A stretch of DNA of 64,000 bases from Heliocidaris erythrogramma (Eukaryota; Echinodermata; Echinoidea; Camarodonta; Echinometridae), in NCBI GenBank assembly GCA_025617745.1, contig CM046855.1:43763313-43827312 (forward strand), read 5' to 3'. The notes under the pieces were generated by a model. It did no database searches and was not told where the DNA came from. It saw only the letters and a list, made by a program, of their open reading frames with translations. Made by a program: the position numbers and the translations under genes. Below, one piece after another: positions 1 to 12,348 of this stretch. Numbering within the stretch: position 1 is the stretch's first letter; each line of letters opens with the position of its first letter.

Positions 1-2935
1 AAGTACAGACCTACCATGTGTACCATGTATAGGGTCTCTCACCTGTCTTTCACCAGTGTCCTGAATAAGGTCAAGTTACAGAGGTCATGTGCAACAGAAG
101 AGTCATCAATAGATAGCCTTGGTGCATATAACCCAAAGAAGACTCCAAGCCAATTATATTCTGGACAACCATAGGGTGAATAGGATCTATAGTGTGCACA
201 CAGATCATCAATTTTAATTGATCACCAGAATTCCTGCATACATTCACTTCTCAGCAAAACACTGCTATTGAGATTTTTTTCCACCAACATACGTGTAGAA
301 ACAAAAAATACTGTTTGAATACACTGTAGGGAGATAATTTTCCAAGTTATATGTTGTAAATTGTTCAACTTTTACATCCAAATATAAATGATGCCCCCAA
401 ACTTTTAAAAGCTTTTGGAAAAAAAGTAAGTGTTTCTCCGAATGACATCAGTCCGTGTGGTAGTTAAATTCTATGTCTATATATTTGACATTTCCCCAAA
501 CTACAGATGTCGGCCTACATGATTTGGCCTGATTTAATATTTTTGGTATACCAAAAAGTTTAACATTTTAACTAGCAAATGGAGGCCAAGCTGCTAATCA
601 AAGTACTGGTATTTAATAATAAATTCATTATTTGGGGGAGGGATGAGTCCACAAAGAATACAAAAGTCAAAGATCTGGTTTCAAAATCCTGATGGTGTAC
701 AGGTAGTAATAAAAAAATGCAGAACACTTTAGTTTAAAAATCCAATATTCCTTGAAATATCATCATGATTCATAATACATGTAATTAAAACAGTCTTGGA
801 AGATATATATGTACACATGTACATCAACTGAGTGAGTGCGTCACAGGTGAAGGGGTCGACAGTGGTCAGGAAACCACTTGCAATTGTATGTAACCCACCT
901 ACCGCAGAGACGTGTCATGCGAGCATGAAGACACATGCTAAGATCTTGGCACAGAAACCTCTGCAGTGCATGGATTCTTGTCTGATTAATTCTGTTTAAT
1001 TTAATGCTCTCTGCTCAGTATTCTACATTATTATAAATCACAGTCATTACTAGGAAAGTTCCCCATATTAAGTGAAATGTAACTTCTAAATGCATAGTAT
1101 TATTAAGTGCAATTTTACTATCTCCCAAGACTCCCATCCCATTGATCTCTCTCTTTCTTTTGATCAGGTTCTACTTTTGAATAAAATATCAATTTTCGTT
1201 ATTAAAGCAGACCACACATTTTCAAGTTCCAACCTTATCAGCTGACCTGTACACGTAAGTGAAAATATTGGACTACATAGTGACAACAAATTTCTTTGCA
1301 AATCACAAGAACAAACATTATAACTATGCAATTTTGTAGGTCTTCATCAAGATGAATTGTAATCAAACACTAATGATGTAGACCTACTACAATGTGTGCC
1401 AGGGTAGTACACAATAGTATAGCTCCTGAACTTAAAGCTGATAATATGCACAAAAGACTTTCGGAAAAGGCTTCCTTTACAAGTTACGTAAACCTCCATT
1501 TGTTTACTAAATCCATTGCTACTACATGTAACTGTACACAGCTTCTGACCTCTAAAAGAAAAGACTGGATTATACCCTCACATTACAGGTAAATTTTACA
1601 TGATGTAGAGCATGGACCGCTTGGCAGCTCAAATTCAAACTGTTTATCATTGACCCGAGAATGACAAACAAAGACATCCTTCTTTCATTCCGTTTCCAGT
1701 CAGTCAGTCAATATGAGATCAGTCCCTTGCTCAAAAAATGTGTTTTTTCACTTTCACTGTGTGCTGATGATTGCTGACAGACTGAAGTATTATGATGCAA
1801 GACCGGGGAAACCCAGTGTCCGTATGATGAGTTTCGCATATTGACAGAAACTGCAGAATGCAAGATTTCATTAATTTCATACAGAAACGGGATAAACAGG
1901 AGTCTTTAAAGTTACTAACTTCGTATATTTCATATTGTTGTGTTTTCCTTGTAAGCTACCAGTATGCAAATATTCCATTGTACATGTAGGCTTCTAATTG
2001 CTGTCAACATTATACTGAAGACTTTTTATGTGGGCCTATTTACAGTGTATGCAAAATGTGGGCTTCTCCAATTACTAAATGAACAACAAAATAATTGTGA
2101 TGCGAGGTATTTGTTTACATAACATTTGGTAAATATCAAATTTTCATACGCCAAGTTACTAAGCACTCCACAATGCAACAACATCAAATTTAATAGCCAA
2201 CACTGATAATAAGTGCATTGTTTGCATTAATAGAATAGTGAATGTGAAGAAATACCAAAGGGGGCGGTTACAGACTGATCGCCCACCTTTGTTTCAGCTG
2301 GATACACATGGAGCAACCCAGTATATCATTTCCCACACATTTATAGGTAAATAGTCTATTCAATGCAACAGAAGCAGAGCTAAATAGCAGAAGTTTTCAA
2401 AATATAATGCAGGCAGCAATCTGAAAATTCTACAGGGAAAGTAAAGCGAAAAATTCCTGTATACTTGCAAAGTGTTACACCCTGCATTTTCATACTTCTT
2501 TCTTTTCTACATGTTTACCCTGCACTCAGCATTTGGGAAGGATGTGCCATGTACATACATGTAGTGTTGAAACACATATCTTTTAAATTATGCCCGGATA
2601 TATATATTTTTTGCTGAGTACAGGCAAAGTACAGACTTGACTGTTGATTCACAACAAACAATGAAGTATGATTATTTCAAGATAACAGCATTAAAACTGG
2701 AACATACATGTATACAGTGAAAACAATATTTCAGGTCAGATCAGTATTTAATGGATCATAAAATCTATTCAGCTGTTATCATACTATAATATACAGTGGT
2801 GTTTGACATTTCATATAACCTCTTGACAACCAGAATGTCATTAAGTCTCAATATATATGTACAAAGTCTAAAATATCCATGAATTTGACACTTAAAGGGA
2901 ACTCACAACCATGTATTAAATTATATTTATAAGCT
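1..2935. other. Presumed intron 2 of the kif16b-like gene
   Basis: AT-rich sequence without a convincing exon on either strand. Short open frames here have no recognisable motif. The third motor exon, expected to carry the P-loop region, was looked for and not seen, so it probably lies left of the window. Confidence 0.5.
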
Positions 2936-3294
2936 TTATAAAACGGGTCGGCAATATGATTATGAACTCTATAAAAATGGTTACGAACCCCATAGAAACG
3001 CCAAGAGTCGCACAGTCATGGAGGCTGCCATTTGCTTTCCTGGATGACATCACAGAAGCGCACCCAACAAAAGTCATGCGTGTTTCAGTGCGCGCATGTA
3101 ATCCCTGTGCTAAAATGACAATTAAACTACGCGATTTCATTGCGTTTTAAGTTTGCACGCACCAGAGGTACGTGTAAGCGCAGCTCAGCCGTGCTCTAGA
3201 GCCTTTTTGCCGTGCGTTATTGCTTTTTTTTTGCACGGTCATGTGGTGTTATTTGACCAATCAGGATGGCTACATTCTTGAACCCGTTTTATAA
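2936..3294. mobile_element. MITE with TTATAAAACGGGT termini
   Basis: The left end TTATAAAACGGGT (2936) is matched in inverted orientation by ACCCGTTTTATAA ending at 3294. The 359-bp interior has no transposase. It lies in the kif16b-like intron 2. An open frame on its minus strand is not supported as a gene. Confidence 0.6.
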
Positions 3295-3429
3295 TTTTTT
3301 TTTAAAGGTGCTTTGAGCAAAAGGTACATGTATATCTTTTACACTTTTTCCTCTCGGCACTGCAAACATTGGGGATAAATAGACCATTTTACCAATGTAA
3401 TTTAATTTTGTGAATACTTCTTTATTTAC

Positions 3430-3499
3430 CTTTAGATTTGTGATACTGGTCTTCTTATCCTCCATAGAAATGATACATGATGATCCAAGGTTGATTTCC
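3430..3499 (-). CDS. kif16b: kif16b-like coding exon 2
   Basis: Seventy bases between a tgcag acceptor and a gtaaat donor. The exon completes the split Arg codon and adds 23 residues containing CIISMEDKKTSITNLK. This is the strand-loop region just after the first motor beta strand. It ends in phase 0. Confidence 0.85.
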
Positions 3500-6400
3500 C
3501 TGCAATTGTAAAAGAATTTTTTTTTTAAATAGAGAGAAAATAAGGTTAACATAACTGAATTCCTGATTCTATGATGTCACTGGAATATCAGCAATCTAAG
3601 AATTAAAATACAGCTTGTGACACATTCAAGATTTTGCTGAAAATGTTGGACTTGCTTATTAATGAGGGTAAAATCCATAAATCTGTGAGCTACATACATG
3701 TATTTATGATAATAGACTATTTGCCAACGTCTTGGGATGTTATCAAGTTTTGCATTGCCACCTGTGCTGAAGAAATACCTCTGACAATGGTATGACAGAA
3801 TAATGATTTTTCTTTTTCAAGATGAGCCATATAAATTTTGAACACAAAGGGGCCAGTCGAGCTCATTGAAAAAGATATGGGGGGGGCAGTAATAGTTTGA
3901 GCGGTGGAAAGCTACATGTCTCACACAGAGGTGCCCAATTAAAGGCTGACCCAACACATCTTCACATCGCCCGAGAACAGTGCACCAACTACTGGAAAAT
4001 CTGAGATCTGAAAATCTGTCTGCAAGTCATGATGGGAAGGGAAACCATGAAGATGGCGTACAAGGGGAGAACAATGGCAGAAAAAGGATAAAGCCGCAGC
4101 GCACCTGTCGTCGTCTGATCAAGGTTCAAGCACTGCTCAAGACCTTCCTCATCCAACACAGAAAGCTCCAGCTCAGCATACTTAACAACCAATGTCCTCT
4201 GAAAGTGCCTGAAGATTTAACCCTTCATCTGACCTAGCTGTACGAGCTCCGTGGCTTATCAATCTGGTACTAGCCAACAGAGCTGTACATGGGATGCATA
4301 TCGTCGCTCAATTCATAAAGTGCCACAAATGACCACGGATATTTCAAAACGCATTTTTGCATATTTAAAACAGCAAATTTGACTTGTTGATACGAGTTAA
4401 ATTTCATATATCATGATAAGAACGAGAAGAATCTTGTCTACCCATTCATGTAGAAAAATAGTTCATGTGAAATGTTAACATTCGAATCATAAAAAATCAT
4501 ATGCGTAATCCGGTACGCACCGTATGCGCTTTTGTATTTGCAGTTGCCCAATTGCCTGCGTGCGCACTACACATTAATTTGCTTTCCACTTTTTTCACGA
4601 AACGACACATTGGATGCGTGCGTATACTGTGCGCGCTATTTATTCATATGTGCGCTCCATTCACCATAAAGTAAAAACATTGCGCGAACGTTTGTGTCAC
4701 TTCGTGAAGTAAATGGTTGGCCTTTTTGAGGTTCATGTTATTTTGATCATACCTTTTTTTTTTCAGAATAAATAAAAATTGATACTTGAAACTTTGTTTA
4801 TGTGATAAATGATGGAAAATAGATGCTAAAAATTGAAAAAAAATGAAAACTGATATTTTACGCTATGTTCGGCTTTCATAAATTCAACAACGATATGGTG
4901 TGTGGAGAAGGATATCAACAAAAACATCTAGATCTCCATAGCACCCACTGTAATATATGGACAACACGTGCAAGGTAAGAAAAACCTGATCACACCTGCC
5001 AATTTCTTTCGGTATTTTCCTTTTTCATTCATTCAATTTTTTTTTTTATTTTAGTAGAACCTGGAAGGAAACCCCTAAGCAAACTCAGAAGGTGGTCTGC
5101 ATGGCTCACAGTATGTGGGAATGGGTGATATGTATCTATCTAGATGTTTTTGTTGATATTCTTCTCCACACACCATATTTGCATCCCATGTACAGCTTCG
5201 TTGGCTAGTACCAGATTGGCTAGTACCAGATTGATAAGCCACAGAGCTCGTACAGCTACATGTACGTGACCAAAAACACCAGACATCTGGGGCCTGATTT
5301 TTTGAAACCGTCATTTGTCTATTTGACTACATGTAAGTCAGCGTTAGTTCGCTAGTTGTCCACTACGTGTTTCACGAAGCTGTCTTAGCTAAGATCAACA
5401 ACTAGCGAGACAACGACTTATGACGCCTCCAACCCTGTCATATCATTTTTAGTTGACGTACAGCGCCATCACATTATTTATTGGGTAAATTATGATTGAC
5501 AAAAAGGGACGCTACATACTTTTACAACTCTTTCAAAATTATCTTTCTACACATTCACTTAATCTGGAATTTATCCATGTTTATATTATGAAAATTACAT
5601 GAAAATACACAGTGTTTCTATTCAAGGCTTGTCTCCACAGAACTACAGTGAATCAACACTCTTTCAACATTCTAATGGATAAACATACCCAAAAAAAGAA
5701 GTTGGAATCAGGTCATTTCAATACAACATGAACTTTTTTCCTTCAAAATCATAAAAAATAAAGAAATGCAAAATGAAATTAGAACAATAATAGACTGCTT
5801 GACCTATATCGAAATGAGGTGGGATTTTTTTTTTTTTAAGTTAAACCAAAACTTCTAAAATTAATCCCATCATTAGAAAATGTAAACAAAATATTATACT
5901 ACTGACAAACAAACATTTGGCAAGAAAAAAAATGCCTACTGATTAAAGCAATGCGAAGTTTTATATTTTCTAGAAAAACTATAAATTCATAACTTGCTAT
6001 ATTATAAGATATATGTTATATTAAAATGGATTTAGTAAGTCTCTTAACTTCACAGTGATGGCAAGCTATTTTACGATATGGGTCTTTCATATCTGATTGA
6101 TTAGCATGAAACCGACGATACCATAATGAAAATCACATTTTGTTTTTTGTATCATGACAAGCGTGCATGTTATATGAAAACAAATAATCAAAAGATCTTC
6201 GTAAATAGTTTCTTTATAGAAGCCAGAGTCAAAGGCATATTCTGTGGTTTTTAGACCCATATCAGCGTAAAATTAAATTGTATCCATGTTGTGAAATACT
6301 TTGAAATATACGTGTTTAAACTTTTAATATATTTTGTCATTTCAATATCATAATCAAGCCTAAAAACATTGTGTAAAACATTCATAGCATCTTATTGTTA

Positions 6401-8025
6401 CTATGAAAATATATGGGTGTATTTTGATGAACTATCAAATGACGACATTCGGGGGGTAACTACATGTATCTAACGGGAAAACTGTCTCACCAATCATGAA
6501 ATCAATAACTCATATTTTTCAAATACATGTGAATCCATCGTATAATTTACATAAGTATATTAGTTCTTTCACTGCCATTTATTTGGCCAAATTCGTTATT
6601 ATGCCCAGCCACCATTAAATCCGTCTGACCAAGTGAATATTTAGTCAAGTTTCTTATGTTTTTGTTATTGAAATTCTGATCATTTTCAACGGAATATTGT
6701 TTGTGTCCAGGTTACAGTGCGGCTAGCCAGGATTAGCTTCGTGAATGTAGAAAAAAAAAATGGCTATACGCCTTCTACACACGAAGCTAGGCGTTATTAC
6801 CCAGCAATCAGATTCCGCACGGGGTAGTACGACATGAAAAATGCCCTGAAATCACACTTTTCTGATAATTTTTGATTGAGTATAATTTTGGAAATATATC
6901 CATAAAAAGATGATAAAAATTTCAGAAAACTCACCAGCGTTTGCGTATCCATGCCTCCGAGGTCATGCAGATCAAAATGGCGGCACGATCGCCGTAATCG
7001 AAATCATGAAAACTATTAGGCGCCGTTTGTAAATTTATTATTTAGCTCAATTATTTACATATAATTCACTATTTAGCTCTTTTCTACGATTATTATACGA
7101 TTAAATGACATAAAGGATACAATGTTTTATAAATAATGAATTTTGCAATTTCCATTTTTTTTAAATAATGATTTTACAATATTCATCATATATAAATAAT
7201 GAATTTTGCAGTTTCCATTTTTTTTAAATAATGATTTTACAAATTCATTATATATCAAATATTATGGAAATTGCAAAATGGCTAAGTGCGGCGTGCAATT
7301 CTAATAATTCATCTAAGTTAAAGTCCTTTCTAGCATGTCTAGTTGATTTTTAAAGGCTAGCGATGTAGGCCTACATGTATTTGAGTTTTTAGTTTCAGGG
7401 GACAAGTAGTTCCAATCTTTCATTGTATTGGGAAGAAAGCTATTAAGGTATGCTTTCGTACGGCATTGAAGAAGGGTATAGCAATCAGTGTCGCCCCTCA
7501 GAGGTCGTGATGCTTGTTTCACATACATGTACGATGGAATGTTAGAAAATACTAAGTTAGATTGAGACTTTTTAGAGTCAGACTCTCATGACTCTATCTG
7601 ATTTTCAATAACCTATTAAATTGTCAGAAACAATACCATTGCAACACCTCACATCTCTTCATTGGAAAATAAAAATTGACATATTTCGTACATTTAAATC
7701 TACTAATAGTGATACCACGTTGGATCAGCAGTCGCAAATTCAAAAAACAAAGTCAAACAAAGCACCCACCCGCACAAAGGCAAGCATCTTCAGCTTCAAC
7801 GGTATGGACATGGGTCAAGTACCCGGTGCGGGCGGCCTGGCGTGACCTTGCACAGCCGGTAAATATATTCAGCATGACCAGTCGCGGTATTCGTATTTGC
7901 ATGAATTTGATAAATATGGCATTTCTGAGAACTAAACAGTATATAAAAATTGTTCACTGCAATGTCTGTCTCACTCACCTTGCATTTATAGGCCGTACTC
8001 TTACAGCAACCTTCACAGAAGCCAT
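3430..8025 (-). CDS. kif16b: Kinesin-3 motor, KIF16B (SNX23)-like, 5' end only (2 exons)
   Basis: This is the start of a microtubule motor gene. KIF16B-type kinesins move early endosomes toward microtubule plus ends and bind PI3P through a C-terminal PX domain. Seen here: coding exon 1 (7979-8025) reads MASVKVAVRVRPINA, and exon 2 (3430-3499) reads REINLGSSCIISMEDKKTS followed by ITNLK. The junction splits an AGG Arg codon and keeps frame. Both introns have GT donors (gtgagt, gtaaat), and exon 2 follows a tgcag acceptor. The KVAVRVRP start is the first beta strand of the kinesin motor domain. The following ME.KKTSITNLK stretch matches KIF16B better than KIF1 or KIF13, as I remember those families. 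P-loop, switch, FHA and PX regions are not in the window. I found no exon 3 in bases 1-3429. Intron 1 is 4.5 kb. The gene is divergent from the HYR-domain gene. The family call is strong; orthology rests on only 38 residues. Confidence 0.85.
4238..5262. mobile_element. Foldback element with a nested TIR insertion
   Basis: The segment at 4238-4297 (AGCTGTACGAGCTC...) and the segment at 4891-4935 (ATATGGTGTGTGGAG...) are both found again, inverted, at 5120-5262. The two halves therefore form one arm of a foldback. That arm is interrupted at about 4303-4893 by roughly 590 bp whose ends (TCGTCGCTCAATTCATAAA and its diverged inverse) are themselves inverted repeats. No transposase is present. The right arm carries a small internal duplication of GGCTAGTACCAGATT. 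Confidence 0.6.
5325..5432. repeat. Small hairpin-type MITE
   Basis: TAAGTC..AGTTCGCTAGTTGT on the left pairs with ACAACTAGCGAGACAACGAC on the right around a centre reading GTTTCACGAAGCT. It is about 105 bp and non-coding. Confidence 0.4.
5433..7126. other. Intron sequence, nothing recognised
   Basis: AT-rich DNA within the large first intron of the kif16b-like gene. No exon, RNA gene or well-bounded element was recognised. There is a weak imperfect hairpin near 6720-6830. Confidence 0.4.
7127..7255. repeat. Two-copy tandem repeat, about 72-bp unit
   Basis: A unit containing ATAAATAATGAATTTTGCA, then TTTCCATTTTTTTTAAATAA, then TGATTTTACAA occurs twice in direct orientation with few differences. 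Confidence 0.6.
7305..7535 (-). pseudogene. Non-LTR retrotransposon fragment (RT C-terminus)
   Basis: Minus-strand translation includes SFLPNTMKDWNYLSPETKNS followed by SLAFKNQL. This matches the SF.P.ti.dWN.LP...Fk..L pattern at the C-terminal end of many CR1/L2/Jockey-type ORF2 proteins. No RT catalytic motif or endonuclease is present, so this is a truncated copy in the kif16b-like intron 1. Confidence 0.6.
7979..8025 (-). CDS. kif16b: kif16b-like coding exon 1
   Basis: Forty-seven coding bases give the first 15 residues of the motor domain plus two bases of an Arg codon. The start is chosen because ATGGCT opens the MASVKVAVRVRP family signature and has a good context (AATCATGGC). The donor is AAG|gtgagt. 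Confidence 0.85.
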
Positions 8026-8039
8026 GATTTCATCTCCAT
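8013..8039 (-). promoter_or_regulatory. Short uORF overlapping the kif16b-like start codon
   Basis: An upstream ATG at 8039 opens an eight-codon reading frame (MEMKSWLL, then TGA) in a different frame from the main ORF. Its stop lies inside the first codons of the kinesin. A second ATG at 8033 is in the same short frame. If the transcript begins upstream of 8039, this could lower initiation at the kinesin start. The transcription start is not known. Confidence 0.45.
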
Positions 8040-8465
8040 AAGCTTGTAAATGCTTTCCTGGAACTACTGCAGACCGTGAAAATTTTCTGTGTTGTTGTCA
8101 CATGATTTTACGCAAAATGAAATCATCCGCGCATATCATATCGACAAAGCATGCTAGATAGCTCTAGATGGCGCTCTACCAAACCTTCGTGATGACAAAT
8201 TTGGAGATGGTCAATTTTTAGAATGTTCATCTTCAAAAACTAGGCGTCGATCCGATATGTCTGCCCTCCCAATATTTTCTTGGGGGGAGCAACTTCCTCC
8301 CCTGCCACCCCATAATCGACGCCCCTAGGCGTAGTCGGAGGGGGGGGGGGGGGGGCACAAGAGGCCATACGATCCCTAAAAAGAAAAGGTTATCCACGGA
8401 ACTTTAATAGGGGTCAAGACCCTAACCCTACTCTACTTTTGGCGTTAAAAGGAGGGGCAAAACTT

Positions 8466-8700
8466 TGGTTTTGGTTTTGGTTTCTTTTATTTTCCACATG
8501 ACGTCTTTCAGTGTTTTACATAATATACGAATTGGTATAACATAATATCAAACAAAATTACGATAAGAAATGTTTACGTAAATGGAATTTATTTTTAAAA
8601 TCAAGTACAGTAATTACATAGTATCATAATTTCGGTAATATTACGCATAATAAAGAAACATAAATGAGGGAGATTATATTAAAAAGCACAGCTTGTATTT
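8466..8700 (-). mobile_element. Probable 3' tail of a non-LTR element
   Basis: A TTTTGG repeat at 8470-8490, followed by AT-rich sequence, looks like the 3' end of a minus-strand non-LTR retrotransposon, whose 3' tails are often short microsatellites. There is no coding part. Weak call. Confidence 0.3.
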
Positions 8701-8757
8701 TATAGACCCCTTGGATACAAATGCTCTAAATATATGGAAATGATTACTAAATATATA

Positions 8758-8969
8758 CAGCCCTGGAAAAAATTATTAGACCAAGCTTCTGTAATAAGGG
8801 CACCATAATACCTTTACAAAATTATAAAAATAATTTGTCATTGTATTTCATTAAATGAATACCAAATTCCAGCAATTATACCTAGCTTTTATGTAATTTT
8901 ATTTCCTTCTTACCACAAAAATAACACTATCGGTAACCATGCTTGGTCTAATAATTTTTTCCAGGGCTG
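8758..8969. mobile_element. Tc1/mariner-type MITE, copy 1 (212 bp)
   Basis: Starts CAGCCCTGGAAAAAATTATT and ends with the inverse AATAATTTTTTCCAGGGCTG. The TIRs are about 30 bp and TA flanks both sides. There is no transposase. A second copy, about 199 bp, is at 53400-53598 inside nup133. Confidence 0.85.
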
Positions 8970-9084
8970 TATATATATCCAACCTCCCCCCCCCCCCCCC
9001 CGCCCCCTTACACTACAAAACAGATTAGTTGTGACACTAGTATATGTGCAAATCATTATATTGGGAATAATAACAACGGTGATG

Positions 9085-9145
9085 AGTTCAGGAGAGAAGA
9101 AAGAGAGAGAGAGAGAAAGAGAAAGAGAGAAACAGAGAGAGAGAT
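9085..9145. repeat. GA-rich microsatellite
   Basis: A purine-only run of GAGAGA and AAGAGA units, about 60 bp, upstream of a possible SINE-like segment. Confidence 0.7.
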
Positions 9146-9459
9146 GGAGGATAACGTGTGTGTGTAATTGGGTTTTTACAGACGTGTATCAATCAGATAT
9201 GATTATTTACGTCAGTGGTACCGACCTTTAACGTCACCATCCGAAAGACGTGACTCAGTCTCGAACCTGGGTCCGCTGAATCAGTTTATAACTTCCACCA
9301 TGTCCACTGGTAGCTGGATTACAGGCGCACGCCACAACGCCCAGTTGTGGATGGGGACGTTAAACATTTTAATGCATTTTGCAATGTTTTTGTTTTCATT
9401 CTATACCTCAATGTTGGGTTAGAAAGGATATTTTCCCCATTGTTTTTGTCACTTAACAG

Positions 9460-9700
9460 TTATAGGCCTATCTATTCAGCAGGAATTTTCAGTCTACGTT
9501 TAAATTTAAAAAAAAATAGTGGGAGCTGATTTAATGTTATTATTTAAGGAGTTCCAGAGCTGTGGTCCGGTATATATTATAAATGTCTTTTGTGCAGTAA
9601 CTGTTCTGGTCATTAGTAGATGTTACATATTTGGTTGTCTCGTAGGGTATTTGTGTACTTCATTGGTTTTATTTAAATAAATATTTGCAATACATTTTCT
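9460..9700 (-). pseudogene. Non-LTR retrotransposon fragment (RT C-terminus)
   Basis: Minus-strand translation gives TGPQLWNSLNNN followed by IKSAPTIFFKFKRRLK and a stop. This resembles the GP.LWNsLP...FK.rLK end of non-LTR ORF2 proteins. It is truncated with no catalytic motif. Confidence 0.55.
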
Positions 9701-10618
9701 GACAACTTTTTTTTCTTCCAATTGGTACATAAAACAACCGAGATTGTACAAAATTTCAATTCATCAATTTTTAAGACCTTGTTATTTTAAAAGAGAATGT
9801 TAGTGTTGGAACAACTTTTTAAGGCACCTTCCATGAAATAGGCAAATCCAAACGTGAATCACCATTTCCATTTCAAAATCGGATATTTCTATTTTACGGA
9901 GGGGGGGGGGGGGGACACACCCCTCTAATAATGCCAGGGAGAGGCGTCCCCCTCCCCTTGAATTGCTGTCGCTGCAATATGTCCAATAGGGAGTTTACAT
10001 TGTCTATTGTAAAACACAGGGGAATCTCTATACCTAAATATTACCAAAGGTTTATCTTCTGCAACACTGTACAGTCTTAAGTTACTATTTTAAAAATATA
10101 TTACATAGTAAAGGTTTGCATTTTAGAGCACTTATTTCCACTACCCAGACTCGAAGAAAATAGCCCTTTCCCTCCATGTGGTATGATAAAGAGAGAGAAT
10201 GTTTCGAGTATCAATTTATTATTATTTGATCAATGAATATAGGTACTTGTATTTACATTTATAAAAGGTTCTATCGAGAGCAATCTATTATATATACTCT
10301 TTTTATACTCTAGATAACACATTTTTCATGAGAGCGGAAACATTCATCATCTTCGCATTGCATCGAGTGTTCTCGCAGAAATTGAATCGCCAATGTTTTT
10401 TTCTTCTTTTGGCGGGGATGGGGGTAATTTTCATATCAACTGTCCTTTCACTGACATGCAAGGACGAACTTTTCGGCAAAAGATTTCAAGATTACAATCA
10501 TGTAGGACCTATATCTTCCAAAGGAATAATTAAGAGCACTGCATAGAAAGGGCTTGTGAGTTTCCTATACCGAAAATTCGTTCGGGCATAAATATAGGTT
10601 CCGCTCTGTGAGACTATT

Positions 10619-10794
10619 GGGGTGTTGCAAGAAAGTTGCAATCAATTGTAAATTGTAAAGCAAATTAGAACAACCTTTCTGAATGGTTCAGGGTCTGCCC
10701 ATTCAAGAAGATGCGCTTGCAAAAATAATTTTGATTGGTCAGTATACCGATCAGTTGCAACTTGCAATCAATCGCAACTTTCTTGCAACACCCC
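10619..10794. mobile_element. MITE with GGGGTGTTGCAAG termini
   Basis: GGGGTGTTGCAAGAAAGTTG at the left is inverted at the right as CAACTTTCTTGCAACACCCC. The element is 176 bp, non-coding, and intergenic. Confidence 0.8.
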
Positions 10795-11099
10795 ATATGT
10801 CTGGATCCACTGCTTTACAAAAGTCTCAATAGGCCTGTATCATAACACTCCCAAGAGTCCTTAAACCAGATGGGCTTTTCTGTCAAAACAAAAGTTTCCC
10901 TACCATGAAAAACGCTGAAACCTCACTTACAAAGAGCGAACTTGTCTAGAAATTCAAAAGAAAGCGTATATTAGATCACGGGGCTTTGAGCATGCTGCTA
11001 CAAGAATAATGTCCCATACAATAATAGGTATGCTAATACAGAGCTAATTCAGAGCTCTCTGTGCACTGATTGTGACAGTTCCTTTGTTGGTAAAATGGG

Positions 11100-11378
11100 G
11101 AGAACATACACTATGAACATGGCAAACAAAGAAGCGGACAAAATATACAGCTCCTCATTGTACCTCCCACACTTGCTCTGGTAGACAATAGAACATCCCT
11201 CCACTGCTATTAAGTAAAAGTATGTAGAACAGGTGTCACATGCATATTCACCTGTTCTACTTATTTTATACAATAGCAATGAAGGGATGCTCTTTTGTTA
11301 CCAGAACAATTGTGGAGGGTACAATGAGGAGCTGTATATTTTGTCCACTTTCTTTGTCATCGTGTTCATAGTGACAGA
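11100..11378. repeat. Foldback with about 125-bp arms
   Basis: The arms include TATACAGCTCCTCATTGTAC on the left and GTACAATGAGGAGCTGTATA on the right. They close at GTAGAACAGGTG...CACCTGTTCTAC with a 13-nt loop. Overlapping open frames on both strands arise from the symmetry and are not genes. Confidence 0.75.
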
Positions 11379-11603
11379 AAGGATAAAAAGAGTTGTGGCT
11401 TTCACCAGAATTTACGATCACACAGAAAAGAAAATTAAAGAAACAAAAAGAACCCGCCCCCCAAAAAAAATCCTTTAAAGATTGTAGCTTTTGATGCACA
11501 AGTGAGTCGCTCCTTAGTAGATCAAGGCATGCAGGCTTCGCAGAAAATGAATATCATTTCGTATCAAGGAGGACTCCTTTTTAGTAGCGCCGCAAATGTA
11601 ATG

Positions 11604-11871
11604 CAGTGGTGGATCCAGGGCGTCGGAACGTGGAGCACGTGCCCCCCTCCCACAAAACTCATTCAGCAGTACATATCATCGAGTAAAACAGGAAAATGTG
11701 CTTCCCCAAACTTGGTGACTGACCTTTACTGTTTGTTTTTGTATCATTAGTAGTAGTAGTATCTTTTATTTATTTTTTCATTTTTTTAATGTTTTTTTTT
11801 TTGTTGGGGGGGGGGGGGGGGGTGCTTGTCACGAAATGTTCAGACTTGTGCCCCTCCTGGATCCGCCACTG
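11604..11871. mobile_element. GGATCCAGG-bounded element with poly-G core
   Basis: Begins CAGTGGTGGATCCAGG and ends with the inverse CCTGGATCCGCCACTG. It contains a run of about 18 G at 11806-11822. It belongs to the family also seen at 14074, 18076, 19431, 22919, 29456, 32955 and 35661. Confidence 0.65.
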
Positions 11872-11994
11872 AATTGATTCCTTCCTAAGATGCTTTGAAA
11901 GCTGGAAGAGTGAAACAGATTTGGAGGGAGAACGCCGACTTATTCTACAACTCCAGAACAGAATCTACAATACATTAAAGACCTGGGTGGTATT

Positions 11995-12195
11995 CTGAGA
12001 TTGATTTTATCTTGATTTTAGTGAAAAGATTTTATTTGTCATAACAAATTTTAAATTGCAACATTTCATTGGTGCTTGCACAGATGAATTCCGCATACGC
12101 AGTCATCAGTCAATGGTGCGCCAGAAGTGTACATTTTGTTATGACAATTAAAATTATTTCACTAAAATCAAGATAAAATAAATCTGATTATCAAC
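11995..12195. mobile_element. Palindromic MITE
   Basis: TTTATCTTGATTTTAGTGAA at the left is inverted at the right as TTTCACTAAAATCAAGATAA. TTGTCATAACAAA/TTTGTTATGACAA continues the arms inward. There is no coding capacity. Confidence 0.7.
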
Positions 12196-12249
12196 TGCTC
12201 TATAGAGTCAATGAATGAAAAACCTATAATTATGTTCCATTCCTGTCTC

Positions 12250-12291
12250 TTTGACCCCCTCCCTCTCTCTCTCCATCTCATCCATGTCCTC

Positions 12292-12348
<57 letters not shown>

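Noticed and set aside
2916-3150. Overlapping open frames on both strands
   Set aside because: They fall inside a MITE bounded by TTATAAAACGGGT ends.
3980-4237. 85-residue plus-strand frame with basic residues
   Set aside because: No recognised motif, no splice partners, and it lies in a kinesin intron next to a foldback element.
9310-9345. Resemblance to primate Alu (GATTACAGGCGCACGCCAC)
   Set aside because: The match is short and the flanks are unlike Alu; chance or a shared Pol III-type motif is more likely in an invertebrate genome, though contamination cannot be excluded from sequence alone.
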